18,606 nt of DNA from an uncultured Christensenella sp. (GTDB taxonomy: Bacteria > Bacillota > Clostridia > Christensenellales > UBA1242). Each line of letters starts with the position of its first letter. Position 1 is the first letter of the stretch. Below are positions 5,817 to 16,400 of the stretch, in pieces. Below the pieces are notes generated by a model. It saw nothing but the letters and a program-made list of their open reading frames with translations, was not told the origin of the DNA and searched no databases. Both the position numbers and the translations under genes were made by a program. Where the stretch lies: contig CAJMEO010000003.1 of assembly GCA_905212505.1 (NCBI GenBank), positions 1-18,606 on the forward strand. Reading direction: 5' to 3'.

Positions 5817-8800
5817 TTAGAAATAATCTTTTTGTTTTTTTATTCTGATAATAACTCCCACAGCGACTATAGCAATAATAACAAACGAAATTACAATCAA
5901 AATTATAATAATACCATTCGCATAATTGTCAAATCTTACATTAATAACATCAATAATATTAGACACAAGCCCGTCGGTGGAATCTTCATTTTCTAGATAT
6001 TTAACGCAAATTTTACAATCGGAATCAAATTCATAATTTAAATTAAATCCAACTCCAATTTTTGTAGAAAAATCGTCGCTCAATCCGTCAGTTGTTTTAA
6101 ACCACACAAACTTGGTTTCATCATAATACTGTTTGTTGTCCAGTTCTATAACATAGGTTTTTTTGTTTGTGTTTTCTGATAAAGCAATTGTTATGTTTGA
6201 TGGAGTGCTATAAACCATTTCAACAATATCGCCATTAACCACTGCATCTTCAATCGGGTTCCCATCGTAATCAACTCGGTTATAAATTAAGCAAGAAATT
6301 TCAAACACCCCAACAGCGTTAGGAACAAAAACCCAAGATGCTCCATTATTTCCACTAACAACAGAATATTTTACAATTTCATTATTTACTTGCCAAGCAA
6401 GCTTTGTTCCATTTTTTGCATCAATTTGCCAAACTATAGGTTTTGTGGTGGATGAAAATGTTTGTTTCAAAAGTTGTTCGCCATCACATTTTAATGTCAT
6501 CCATTTAACAAAAATACTTTGATTGTTGTTCAAAATCGCATCATTTTCTAATTCTTGGCTTAATGTTGAATCTTCATACCAGCCTAAAAAGCATGTTCCA
6601 TTTTTTTGTGGTTTAATTTCATCAAACAACTCGCCTACTGTTGTGCCTTTAAAAATCAACCATTCAATATCTTGATTATAACAATAAATGTTAATATTTA
6701 TTGCCTCTTTCCAGTGGGCATAAATTGTTATGTCTTCTAACACATCAAAAGGAAATTCAAGTGGCACTTGATTATCTGATAAAAACCAATAAGCAAATTT
6801 ATAACCTGATTTTTTTAAGGTGTCAGCATTTTCAGTTGGGATTGATAATTGATCCCCTTTAACAAGTTTTAAAACCCTACTATTGTTTCCATTAAATGTT
6901 CCACCCTGATAGTCAAAATTAACATTAACAACATTGGTTTCCCATTTCGCAAAAATTATGACATCTGCATTAACAACATCGTTTTCAAAGTTCCACGGCT
7001 TTGAAAGGTCAACGTCTTTAAACCAGCCAACAAGTTCGCAATCTTCTTTAACGGGTTCGTTAGAAAGCCTTGAAAGTTTATCGCCCTTATTTGCTTCTGT
7101 TGTCAATTGCGTTTGTCCGTTAAGAATTCCGCCATTAAAGTTAAACGTCACACTAAAAACAACTTTTTCCCATTTTGCATGCAAAGTCAAAGTTTCAGTT
7201 ATTGGAGTGTTGAAGTTAAAAGGCTGTTCATCTGACAAATTAACAAACCATCCGATGAGTTTATGTTTGCTTAAGATGGGCTCGTTGTTTGCGTTAGGTT
7301 TTTCTACAAGTGCATTTTGCATAACAGAAACAACCGCCACACTTTGTCCATTCAAGGTTCCGCCGTTATAGTCAAAAGTCACATCAAATGTGATTGCTTG
7401 CCAATGAGCATATAAAGTGATATTAGACAAAACAACATCTGTTGAAAAATTCCACTGTGTGATAAAATCAGGGTCAGTAAACCACCCAACGAGTTGATTG
7501 TTTGGTTTCACAACCGAAGGCTCGGTAACTTTTCCACCCGAAACAATTTCTTGCTGGTCAATCACGTTATCACAATTTGGAACAAAAGACACAATGTACT
7601 TTTGAACTTCGTTGATATGGATTGTTGTCAGTTTTTCATTGACACAAACATCTATAACTTTGGTTCTATCTTGTGAAGTGGCAGTAATGCTTAAATAAAC
7701 ATCATATGTGCCCGTTTGATAATCTGAATAGTTTATTGTTGTTGGGTTGTTTGTGATTGTTCTAACTGTTACACCATCTTTTTTAATTGTGTAAAGAAAA
7801 GAATAAGTGTAACCAGCGTTATCAACTGTGGTGTTAAATGTCAAACTTTGTCCATTCTGCAAAATATATGACGTTTGCAAATCGGCATTATTAACTAAGG
7901 TTGAATAATCAAAAGTTTCGCTGATTTTCACTTCTAGACCAGCATTAATATGTGTTGATGCAATAAGTTCATGCCCAGCATACGAAGGGTGTGGGTCAAA
8001 ATAAGTGCTATAAACATCAAAAATGTCCCCACTCATAGCAGACAATGTTAACTCGTCTGCCCTAATATTTACATATCTGTTATAATTTGCCCTGTCACTG
8101 TCGCTATATTGTGCATCATAACTTAACTTTGAATCAACATATTTAAAGTTAGACGAGTGAGTGCTGTTAAATGAATTTATTGAATCATATATAATATTAT
8201 TTATTCCAACAAAATCATTCCCAAGAGAGTCTTTCCCTCCACTTATTGCCACTTCGGTGATTTCAGAAATAGTGTTTAAATTTTCCTGAGTAAAATTTTG
8301 ATAAAACATTTGCACGGTTGATAAAAATGTTGGGTCTGCATCAACAACCTTATATGGATTATATACGGAGGTGAAATATATATTTGCTTTAGGATTAAGT
8401 TTGTAAAATACATTTAAAAGTTCAGGAAACTCCGCCTTTAATCCTTTTATTCCGCTTGCAGAATCACCTAAAATTTTCTTCTTTAAGACTTTTTCAATCC
8501 CCTGTCGATCTATAGAAGGACTTGTAAAACCCAAAAAACGAGAAACAAGGGCTGGTGCTTCACATAAAATGTTATTAGCACTTATGCAAACAGTTATTAT
8601 GTTTGCATTTTTCACCGTTTGATACAATTCTCTATTTGTTAAACTTGGATAAGTTACGTTGGCGTCAGTTGAATTGTTGGCTGTGTTGTTTATGTTGTCG
8701 TAAAATTCAGCCAAAAAATCTAAAAGGTCTTGACAGGTGTCTCCAGAATATGCAAAGTTGAAAGCAGTGGTGTTATAGGTTTTGTCTAATTCTTCACGTA

Positions 8801-9035
8801 TTAAGTCGGAATAACTGCCGTCTATTAAAGCATAAGATTCATCCATACCCAAAATCAATTCCTCAGAATCTGTTTTTGTTTTCATGTTTATCGCATAGGC
8901 TTCTGCAATACTGTCGCCAAACGCAACATAGGTTATGTTTTGTTTTTCTGCATAAACAGTAAAAGATTTAGGAAAAAAAGCACAGCACAACAAAGCTGAT
9001 AATGATAATGTAATAATTAATAGTTTTTTAAACAT
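5817..9035 (-). CDS. Surface SGNH/GDSL hydrolase with five InlB-type B-repeats and a C-terminal membrane anchor
   Basis: 1072-residue exported enzyme of the SGNH/GDSL esterase-acylhydrolase superfamily. A signal peptide (about 1-29, cut probable after VYA) precedes the catalytic domain, about 33-370. Block I is GDS with nucleophile S42; block II Gly is G98; block III reads SANN (152-155) rather than the usual GGND, keeping Asn154; block V is DPHP with H349. About 375-475 may be an Ig-like spacer. Five Listeria/Bacteroides B-repeats follow (about 480-545, 549-622, 626-698, 702-775, 778-845), each ending in a GW..........AHW/AKW type pattern. After a further ectodomain a membrane helix (about 1040-1063) and a basic tail (RIKKQKDYF) anchor it. 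There is no LPXTG motif. The likely task is deacylation of a cell-surface or host glycan, but the substrate is unknown. The ATG at 9035 has an AGAGAGGTG site. Confidence 0.88.
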   Translation of the reverse strand: MFKKLLIITLSLSALLCCAFFPKSFTVYAEKQNITYVAFGDSIAEAYAINMKTKTDSEELILGMDESYALIDGSYSDLIREELDKTYNTTAFNFAYSGDTCQDLLDFLAEFYDNINNTANNSTDANVTYPSLTNRELYQTVKNANIITVCISANNILCEAPALVSRFLGFTSPSIDRQGIEKVLKKKILGDSASGIKGLKAEFPELLNVFYKLNPKANIYFTSVYNPYKVVDADPTFLSTVQMFYQNFTQENLNTISEITEVAISGGKDSLGNDFVGINNIIYDSINSFNSTHSSNFKYVDSKLSYDAQYSDSDRANYNRYVNIRADELTLSAMSGDIFDVYSTYFDPHPSYAGHELIASTHINAGLEVKISETFDYSTLVNNADLQTSYILQNGQSLTFNTTVDNAGYTYSFLYTIKKDGVTVRTITNNPTTINYSDYQTGTYDVYLSITATSQDRTKVIDVCVNEKLTTIHINEVQKYIVSFVPNCDNVIDQQEIVSGGKVTEPSVVKPNNQLVGWFTDPDFITQWNFSTDVVLSNITLYAHWQAITFDVTFDYNGGTLNGQSVAVVSVMQNALVEKPNANNEPILSKHKLIGWFVNLSDEQPFNFNTPITETLTLHAKWEKVVFSVTFNFNGGILNGQTQLTTEANKGDKLSRLSNEPVKEDCELVGWFKDVDLSKPWNFENDVVNADVIIFAKWETNVVNVNFDYQGGTFNGNNSRVLKLVKGDQLSIPTENADTLKKSGYKFAYWFLSDNQVPLEFPFDVLEDITIYAHWKEAININIYCYNQDIEWLIFKGTTVGELFDEIKPQKNGTCFLGWYEDSTLSQELENDAILNNNQSIFVKWMTLKCDGEQLLKQTFSSTTKPIVWQIDAKNGTKLAWQVNNEIVKYSVVSGNNGASWVFVPNAVGVFEISCLIYNRVDYDGNPIEDAVVNGDIVEMVYSTPSNITIALSENTNKKTYVIELDNKQYYDETKFVWFKTTDGLSDDFSTKIGVGFNLNYEFDSDCKICVKYLENEDSTDGLVSNIIDVINVRFDNYANGIIIILIVISFVIIAIVAVGVIIRIKKQKDYF

Positions 9036-9062
9036 ATTAACACCTCTCTGTATTTAGAGTTT

Positions 9063-9071
9063 ATCATAACA
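9063..9071 (-). promoter_or_regulatory. Candidate extended -10 promoter of the SGNH hydrolase gene
   Basis: The minus strand reads TGTTATGAT (complement of 9063-9071), a TGN extended -10 with five of six in the hexamer. No good -35 lies 17 bases upstream. Transcription would start near 9056, giving a leader of about 20 bases that contains the AGAGAGG ribosome site. Confidence 0.4.
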
Positions 9072-9359
9072 AAAAATAAATTTCCATATATTTTAAAAAT
9101 TTGTTTATTTTTTTGAAATTTAAAAAATTGTCATTTTTGTGATATTTATAGTTTTTTTAATAAATATATTTTTTTCAAATTCAAAAACAAAATTACAATA
9201 ATTATGATTGAAAAATAAATCAAAAGATGAAATGCTTTGCTTTATTTTTTAATTAAAAACAAAAAAAACTTTAAGAGTAAATAAAAAACTCACAATTTAA
9301 CTGAAACAAAAACAAAATTACAATATAAAATCATGTGCTTTTAAAATAATTTTTTGTAT
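9072..9359. other. AT-rich spacer with a 19-bp direct repeat
   Basis: Most of the 324-base gap 9036-9359. It is almost wholly A and T. The 19-base sequence caaaaacaaaattacaata occurs at 9182-9200 and again at 9307-9325. No coding frame, no RNA gene, and no convincing terminator for the lipoprotein gene ending at 9360. Confidence 0.55.
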
Positions 9360-10232
9360 TTAACTCATCAAATATGTGGCAAAAACATCACAACACACTT
9401 CAATAACGCTTAAATCATCATTAAAGCTCAGTCCGTTTTGTTGCCCCCACAAGTTTAAAAATAAATTAGATTTAACCCTTGAAAACATGTCTTGTTTTAG
9501 TTGTTCTTGTGAAGAATATTCTGTGTTGAACACATTTTGAATAAAACCCTTCTTTCGCTCTTGCACATTTAAACTGTTTGAATATTCTCGTAAAGAAGTT
9601 GTTATTGAGCCACTTTGTTTAAGCAACACTGCCAAATTAACAGCATCTAGATCAGCACATAAATCTTGATCATTAAATGCGCCAGTTTTGCTGTTAAAAA
9701 TTGATTTAACATAATCATTTAACTCTTGCCCCAACTTTCCACTATTTTTGGCATCAACTGCAAGTTGACATAAATCTCCGCCCCAACCAGCAAGGTCGTG
9801 CATGGCAGAATTTTCTTGTGCATACAAAACATTTAGCGTTGCAAACATATGCACAAAATCAGACTCCTCTTTGGTTTTTGGCAACACAAAAGACGACAAA
9901 TTTTTAAGCTCGCTTACACTTTTAGTTTGATTTTGCAAAACGTAGTCGTCAAACTCAGCATCACTTTGTCCGCCTATCATTTGCCATTGCCCAGAATTAT
10001 ATCTAACACTTCTGATGTAAACAAGTGTTCGCATTGTGGAGTTTTCCAAATTGTAGGCTGAAGAAAGAATTTCTAGTTCGCGCACTTTTTCTAAAATTAA
10101 GTTAAAAGACTTTTGCTCGTCCGATAACTCTTGTTTAACGTTTTCATCTTGATTGTTTTTAGAGCATGCACTACAAAAAAAACTCAAAACTAACAAGAAA
10201 CAAACGCAAACAACATTAATAATTTTTTTCAT
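9360..10232 (-). CDS. Uncharacterised lipoprotein
   Basis: 290-residue predicted lipoprotein. Residues 1-22 form a signal peptide with a lipobox-like end C-S-A-C23; Cys at -3 is atypical, but Ser-Ala-Cys and the polar Ser/Asn/Asp-rich stretch after it fit a lipidated surface protein. The mature part looks mainly helical. The most striking block is HDLAGWGGDL (145-154), preceded by DFVHMFA (125-131) and followed by DQDLCADLDAVNL (188-200). This density of His, Asp, Trp and Gly looks like a conserved core, but I cannot assign a family. The ATG at 10232 lacks a strong ribosome site (only AGATGA). A TTGACT/GATGAT pair sits so close that the message could be nearly leaderless, though both boxes are imperfect. 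It lies between the giant surface protein and the SGNH hydrolase. Confidence 0.78.
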   Translation of the reverse strand: MKKIINVVCVCFLLVLSFFCSACSKNNQDENVKQELSDEQKSFNLILEKVRELEILSSAYNLENSTMRTLVYIRSVRYNSGQWQMIGGQSDAEFDDYVLQNQTKSVSELKNLSSFVLPKTKEESDFVHMFATLNVLYAQENSAMHDLAGWGGDLCQLAVDAKNSGKLGQELNDYVKSIFNSKTGAFNDQDLCADLDAVNLAVLLKQSGSITTSLREYSNSLNVQERKKGFIQNVFNTEYSSQEQLKQDMFSRVKSNLFLNLWGQQNGLSFNDDLSVIEVCCDVFATYLMS

Positions 10233-10342
10233 ATAAATATCATCTAATATTTTTATCTAAAAGTCAATATAAAAACAAAAATAAATAAATTTAGTTTTAA
10301 AACCAAGCCATTGTATTTTGTCTAACATTTTTGAAAGAAATA

Positions 10343-10379
10343 AAAAGAACTCTATCTTTTAATTTGATAGAATTCTTTT
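10343..10379 (-). terminator. Terminator of the giant surface protein gene
   Basis: A 14-base stem (10343-10356 with 10366-10379) around a nine-base loop. The one DNA mismatch becomes a G-U pair in the minus-strand RNA, which argues for use in that direction. TTATTTCTTTC follows. It lies about 48 bases past the stop at 10428 and separates this gene from the lipoprotein gene. Confidence 0.75.
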
Positions 10380-10427
10380 ATAATTATTGCAAGTTTCAAA
10401 AGTCTTTAACTTTTGTCTTATGATTAA

Positions 10428-13400
10428 TTAAACATGTTTCCAAACTGGTTGCAAGGTTTTATTTTCAGTTACAACCAAAGTTAGCGCACCTGAATATTCT
10501 TGAGAACTTATAGCAGTGTCATACAAGTTTTGTGCTTCGTCTGCCCATGCCACAGTTTCAAAATTATAACGTTTATTCAAAGTTTTTGAACTATATCTGT
10601 ATTTGCAAGTTGCTTTATAGTTGGCAAAATTAATTTCAGTGCCCTTCACAACAGTAATTTGATTATTTGTTGTGTTTGAAACATTTGAATTAGAGATATA
10701 GGCAATCCAACTGTTTATTGTCCACCATGCAGGATTTTTCCAGCCTGTTGGGTTAAAGGTTATTGTGCAATAATCTATTGTTTCCCATTCCGCAACTAAA
10801 GTTGCATTAAAAGCCTTCATAACATAGGTTGATGCGGTGATTAATGTTTCGCCATTTAACTTATAGCCTTTAAAAGTATATTCAGTTTTATATGACGATT
10901 TATTTTCAGTGAAATTAGCAAATTGTTCAAGATTTACTATTTGACCTTCCCAAACATCACTATCTTGATAAGAATAGCTTCCACCATTCAAAGTTGTATA
11001 GGCAGACGCAACAACAACTTTAAATCGGTTTCTTGCATACCAAACACTATTTTGTGAAACAACAAAACTTAACACGCGTGAACTTTCATCAAAGTTTGAA
11101 GTGGTGTAATATTTTGTGTCTTCCTTAAAACAGTCCATTGAAGGGAATATAAATTCTTTGTCGGCTTCAACTTTTCCGTCATAAACTTTTTCTCCAGCAC
11201 TATAAATTTGAAGATTATAAGTTTTTGTTATTTTTTCTTCCCATTTTGCGTATAAAGTTAAATGATTGCTTTCAATAATGTTTTTTGTGAAATCTGTTCC
11301 ATCAACAGTTTTCCAACCTAAGAATATTTTCAAAACAGACGTGTTTTCGTCAATTGTTTTTTCAACATTTTGAAGCACTGGAAGCGTTAATTTGTCGCCA
11401 ACAAAACCGGTTATCGCGTCAGCACTCACACCCTCTTCATTTGTAACAAAATTTATTGTTGCATAAATTTTAGGGTCAAGTTTAATCCATTTTGCAAATA
11501 ATGTTGTGTTATATCTTGGATAAACTCCACTTGTATATTCTTCGGTGCAATTTTCGTCAATAAACCAACCACCAAAAGCATATTCTTGTTTTATTATTCC
11601 ATCATCTTCAATCACATTTGGAAGAATTGGCAAAACAACTTCAGAAGCAATAGTTCCAGTTAAAACTTCAATAATTTCGTTGTTGTTAACAAGTCTTATT
11701 TCAGTTGTTCCTGTGTTTGCTTGTTTGAAAGTTTTATCTCCTTCTTTTTCATACTCACCATCAACGCCAAGTTTGTCAACATTGTCATAGTTGTTTATGT
11801 AATTTTGTGCCCCATCAATATCAACTTCTCTTCCAATATCAATAAGGAATAGTGCTTCTGAACTGCTTGCTGTGTCTGTTTGCAACGAAAGCATGTTGTC
11901 AAGAAGTTTTAAGTCAACATCAAGCCTATAAAGATAATCTTTATTTTCTGTGCTTTCGTTATTGATTGTTGTTAAAACCACTGTTAATGTTCCAATGTCT
12001 TGATTGTGAGTTAGTTCTTGTAAGTTTATTTTTATAGTGTGTTTGTTATTCTCATGAGAATATTCTTCAATTATATTGCCATAATCAGTTTCGCCTTGAT
12101 AACTGTTGCTTTTATCAATTGCTTCGTTAATCTTGCTTTGAATGCTATCAGTAAATCCAAGCAAATATTGAATGTAATATTTTAGATTATCCACCAAAGT
12201 TTTAGGGGTTATTTTTGTTGCCCTTTCAAATCTGTCATAAGTTCTACTTTCTGCATCGACTGTTGAAAGATAAATATATCCATCTTTAAAATATATCGTT
12301 ATTGTTCTTTTTCTAGATAATCCACCATTTGTGTTTTCACTGTTAACAAACTTAATAAGTGGATAATTAGACAATTCAACCATTCCAACAAGTTCGGTTT
12401 TTTGTTTTGTAACAAATTCACCAAGGTTTTCATCAAATATTGTTTCTTCAATTTGTTTCTTTTTAATTCTTGCATCCACATTAACCGTTGCCGCATCAAA
12501 ATTAATGCCAATATCAATATTTAATTTAATTTTTCCATTAATATGATAGTCGTTAAGAGTTGATGTGTTAACGAATGCTCTGATTAAATCTTTAGAATCT
12601 GATAAATCAATATATTTGTTTTTATCTTGAACACTTTCAATGTTTGTGAACTCATTTACATTCACAACAATATTGATAAATTCATTCGTTTCTCCAAAGA
12701 TATAAAGATTGTTAACAACTAAACTTGTTATTTTGCCAAGTGAATAATTTAATCTTATTGCAACATCTTTTCCATTTGCATAACTTCCAAGTTTGTCTGC
12801 TTTAAGAATAATCTCAAAATAATCATCTGTAACATTAAATCCTTGAATATATTCAACATAATCAAGTGGGTTACCAAGTTCAATTGTTGGAATAATTGTT
12901 GATAGATTGCTTGTGTCTATGTCTTCTTTGGTTAAGAATTCGTCTAAGAACGGAATTGATTTTGCATCTATATTAAATGCACTTAGCCCAATTGACAAAA
13001 TTTCTTGCAACGCATGTTCTTGAACGGCAATTTTCATTCCGTTTGAGCCGCCATAGCAGAAATATAGCACCTTATTTTCATAACAAATTGTAATTTGTTC
13101 GCCCAATCCCAAAATGTCAACAAAAGCATTAAGCATGTTTGTCACATCTATTTGAACATCCATAGAAATTGTTTGATTTAGGATATCATTTTTATATTTT
13201 TTGATTTCTCCAGCAATGTTATATTGTTTTGATTTAATCAAGTCATAGGTGCTTTGAATTAAATTTGTAAATAAAGTGTATTCTTTATATTCGTTTTTAT
13301 TTAATCCGTCAAGTTGAACAGGTTGCTTTCCTGTGCAATAGATTGTTGCACTTCTTGTGTCATGCATAAAATCTATTTGATTTATAAAGTCATCATACTC

Positions 13401-16400
13401 AACCGATATCATAAAATTGTTTGAAAATTCAATTTGAGATTGAGTTTCTGAACTTACTAATGATTTGATAAAACTAAAATCTATATCTTCAAAACTTGTT
13501 GTTGTTAAAGAATTTAATATTTTATCCATATCAAAATCAATATTTGTTTCTAAAATATTGTTAAGCCAAGCAATAAATGCATTAATTTCATTTAAGTTTA
13601 TATGAACTTTTATTGATGCTATATCAAGGTAAATGTCTTTATCAACAATATAGGCATTAATTTTTAAGCCTTTAAATGTTGTGAAAATGTGACCCGTTAA
13701 AACATCATCTTTATAAGAAATTGAATAATCAATATTAAATTTATTGTCTTCTCCAAACAAATTTATAACAACTTCAATATTTCCGCTAATTGACAAATCT
13801 TTAATGGTGTTGTAAACAGCTTCAATTAAATTTGCAGAGTTTGAAATGTCAATATATTCTTGTTTTGAAACTTTTTCAATCTCTTCAAAAGGAAGAAGAT
13901 ATATATTAGCATTGATATATTCATTATTCCCCACATACAAATTATTAATTGAAATGTCTGTGATTTCGCCAAGCGAATAATTAATTATTATTGAAATATC
14001 TTTGTTTTTTGCATATTCGCCCAATTTTTCAGCTTTAAGAGTGATAACAAAACTGTTATCCGTCACATCCAAACTCTTAATATATTCAAGATAACTTAAT
14101 GGATTTGAAATTTCAATTTTTGGAAGAATTGTTGAAAGATTGCTTGAATCAATATTTTCTTTTTCCAAGAACTCGCCAAGGAATGGAATAGTTTCAACAT
14201 CAATGTTAAATATATTGCAAGCAACAGCCAAAAGTTTTTGCAAAGATTGTTCATTTATTGAAATCTTCAACCCATTTTCATTTCCATAATTAACAAACAA
14301 GATTTTGTTTTGATAAGCCACAAAAATTGGTTGATTTAAGCCCAAAACATTAACGCTTAAATTTAATTCTTTTGTTAAATCAAGTGAAGCATTTAATGAA
14401 ATTTCTTTTGTCAATACGTTGTCATTAAATTTCATAACATTTGCCGAAATTTTTGCTTGTTTTGATTTAATCAAGTCATAGGTGCTTGTTATTAATTCTT
14501 TAAAAATTGTGTAATCTTTAAATTCAGATATATCAAGGTCTTCAAAACTAATCTCTTCAAAATTTGTGCATGATATTGTTGCGTTTTTATCACCATTTAT
14601 AAATTTAATTTGATCAATTAAACTATCAAATGAAACTTCAATTATAAAATTATTCTTAAATTCAGCTCTTGCAAAATTTGAAGAGGCTTCAGCAGATTTT
14701 ATAAAGTCAAAGTCAATATTTTTTATTGTTTCTTCAATATCAAAATTTTCAATATCAAAATTAATGTTTGTGTTAAATGTGCTGTTAACAAAATCTAAAA
14801 TTTCTGGAATTTGGTCAATATTAAAACGAACCTTAATTCCTAAAATGTCAAGATAAATATCTTTTTCAATTAGATATGCACTAACATTTAAACCTTTAAA
14901 TGTTGTGAAAATTTTACCTTTTAGTTTTCCGCCAACAAAACTTAATGCATAATTAATGTCAAAGTGATTGTCTTCACCAAACAAATTTATAACAACATCA
15001 ATGTTTCCACTTATATTTTGATTTTTAATGGTGTTTTTTAAAGCAAGCAATAAATCTTTAAATTGATAAATGTCTATATAACCTAATTTTTCAGTTTTTT
15101 CAAATTTGTCAGTAAATCTAATTTCTCCACTAAATTGAGAGCCTGAAATATTGATTTTTAAATTTGTCAAATCAACACTTAAGTTTATGTCATTATAACT
15201 TAAACCCAACACACTTTCAGAAATTTCAAAGTTGATTTCTTCAAGCAAGGCAAAAATGTCAAAATTAGAAAGTGCTTCATTTGCGTTAAATTCGTTAGGA
15301 GCAAAACTTTCAAGCAAATCAAAAATGTTTTCAATTTTGCATTTTGCTTTAAGCCCTGAAATGTTCACATAAACAGTTTCATCTTCAATGAAAATCAAAA
15401 CTTCTTTTCCGAAAATTTGCGTTTTTGCTTGACAAAGAATTTCGCCATCACAATATTGAATTTTTCCATCAAAATCAAATCCATTAAAGTTTGCATCAAA
15501 TTCGAATGCTAAAGTTTTTGTTTCTATTATATCTTTAAGTTTTAAACCAAATTTAAGGATATTGCAAATATCTTGATAATTTCCACTTTCTTCAAATATA
15601 ATTGGTTCAAATTCTTTTGCGGAAATTAAACAATTAAACTGGTCGTTATAAACTTTAAATCCAAAGATATTGCCATTATTTTTTGCAAACTCAAACTTAA
15701 TTGTTTTGTTTTCAGCATAAGTTTCCCCTTTTTCACTTAAATTTTCATTATGGCTTGTTTCATTCAAATTCAAAATTTCTTCAATTTTGTTTTTTATATC
15801 TTCAAAAGTAAATTTGTTATCTTCAAAAATCTTTTCAGATTTAAGAATGTCAAAAATTTCACTCAAACTTCCTTTTGCTTTCAAAACATTGTCAATTTCA
15901 ACAAAAATTGTATCTTCAATTATTATTAATTGAACTTTTTTGCCCAAAACATTTGTTTCGATTTGTGCTTTAAATTTGTCATTAAAATCAGCTTTAACAG
16001 TGGCATTAATATTAATATTTTCAGTTTCAAAGTCAACGTCAAAAGCCAATGCTTTGTTGTCTATTAAACCAGTTTTTAACAAATCAAACAAATCTTCTTC
16101 AAAAATGTTTTTAAATTCTTCTTCATTCACAATAATTTCATCAATTTGTTCGCTTAATGTTATTTTTGCACTGAAAATATCTTTATATCCAGCAACCATT
16201 TCACTCAAAACCGAATTTTTTATGTTTATTGCAAAAGAAATATCATTTTTGTTAAATCTTAAACCATCTTCATCAATTTCAAGTTCGCCGAAATACCCTA
16301 AAACGTCATTTATATTCAATGTCTTAAAATTCTCAAGATACGAGTTCACATCGAATTGTGGCAGTTCAAAGTTTAAATTTACAAGCCCAGCATAAAATTT

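Noticed and set aside
9036..10427. CRISPR array or insertion sequence in the AT-rich spacers
   Set aside because: Only one short direct repeat pair is present, with no regular spacing, no terminal inverted repeats and no transposase.
15940..16395. Plus-strand frame of 151 codons inside the giant gene
   Set aside because: Lies wholly opposite conserved modules of the minus-strand protein, with no ribosome site and no recognisable domain.
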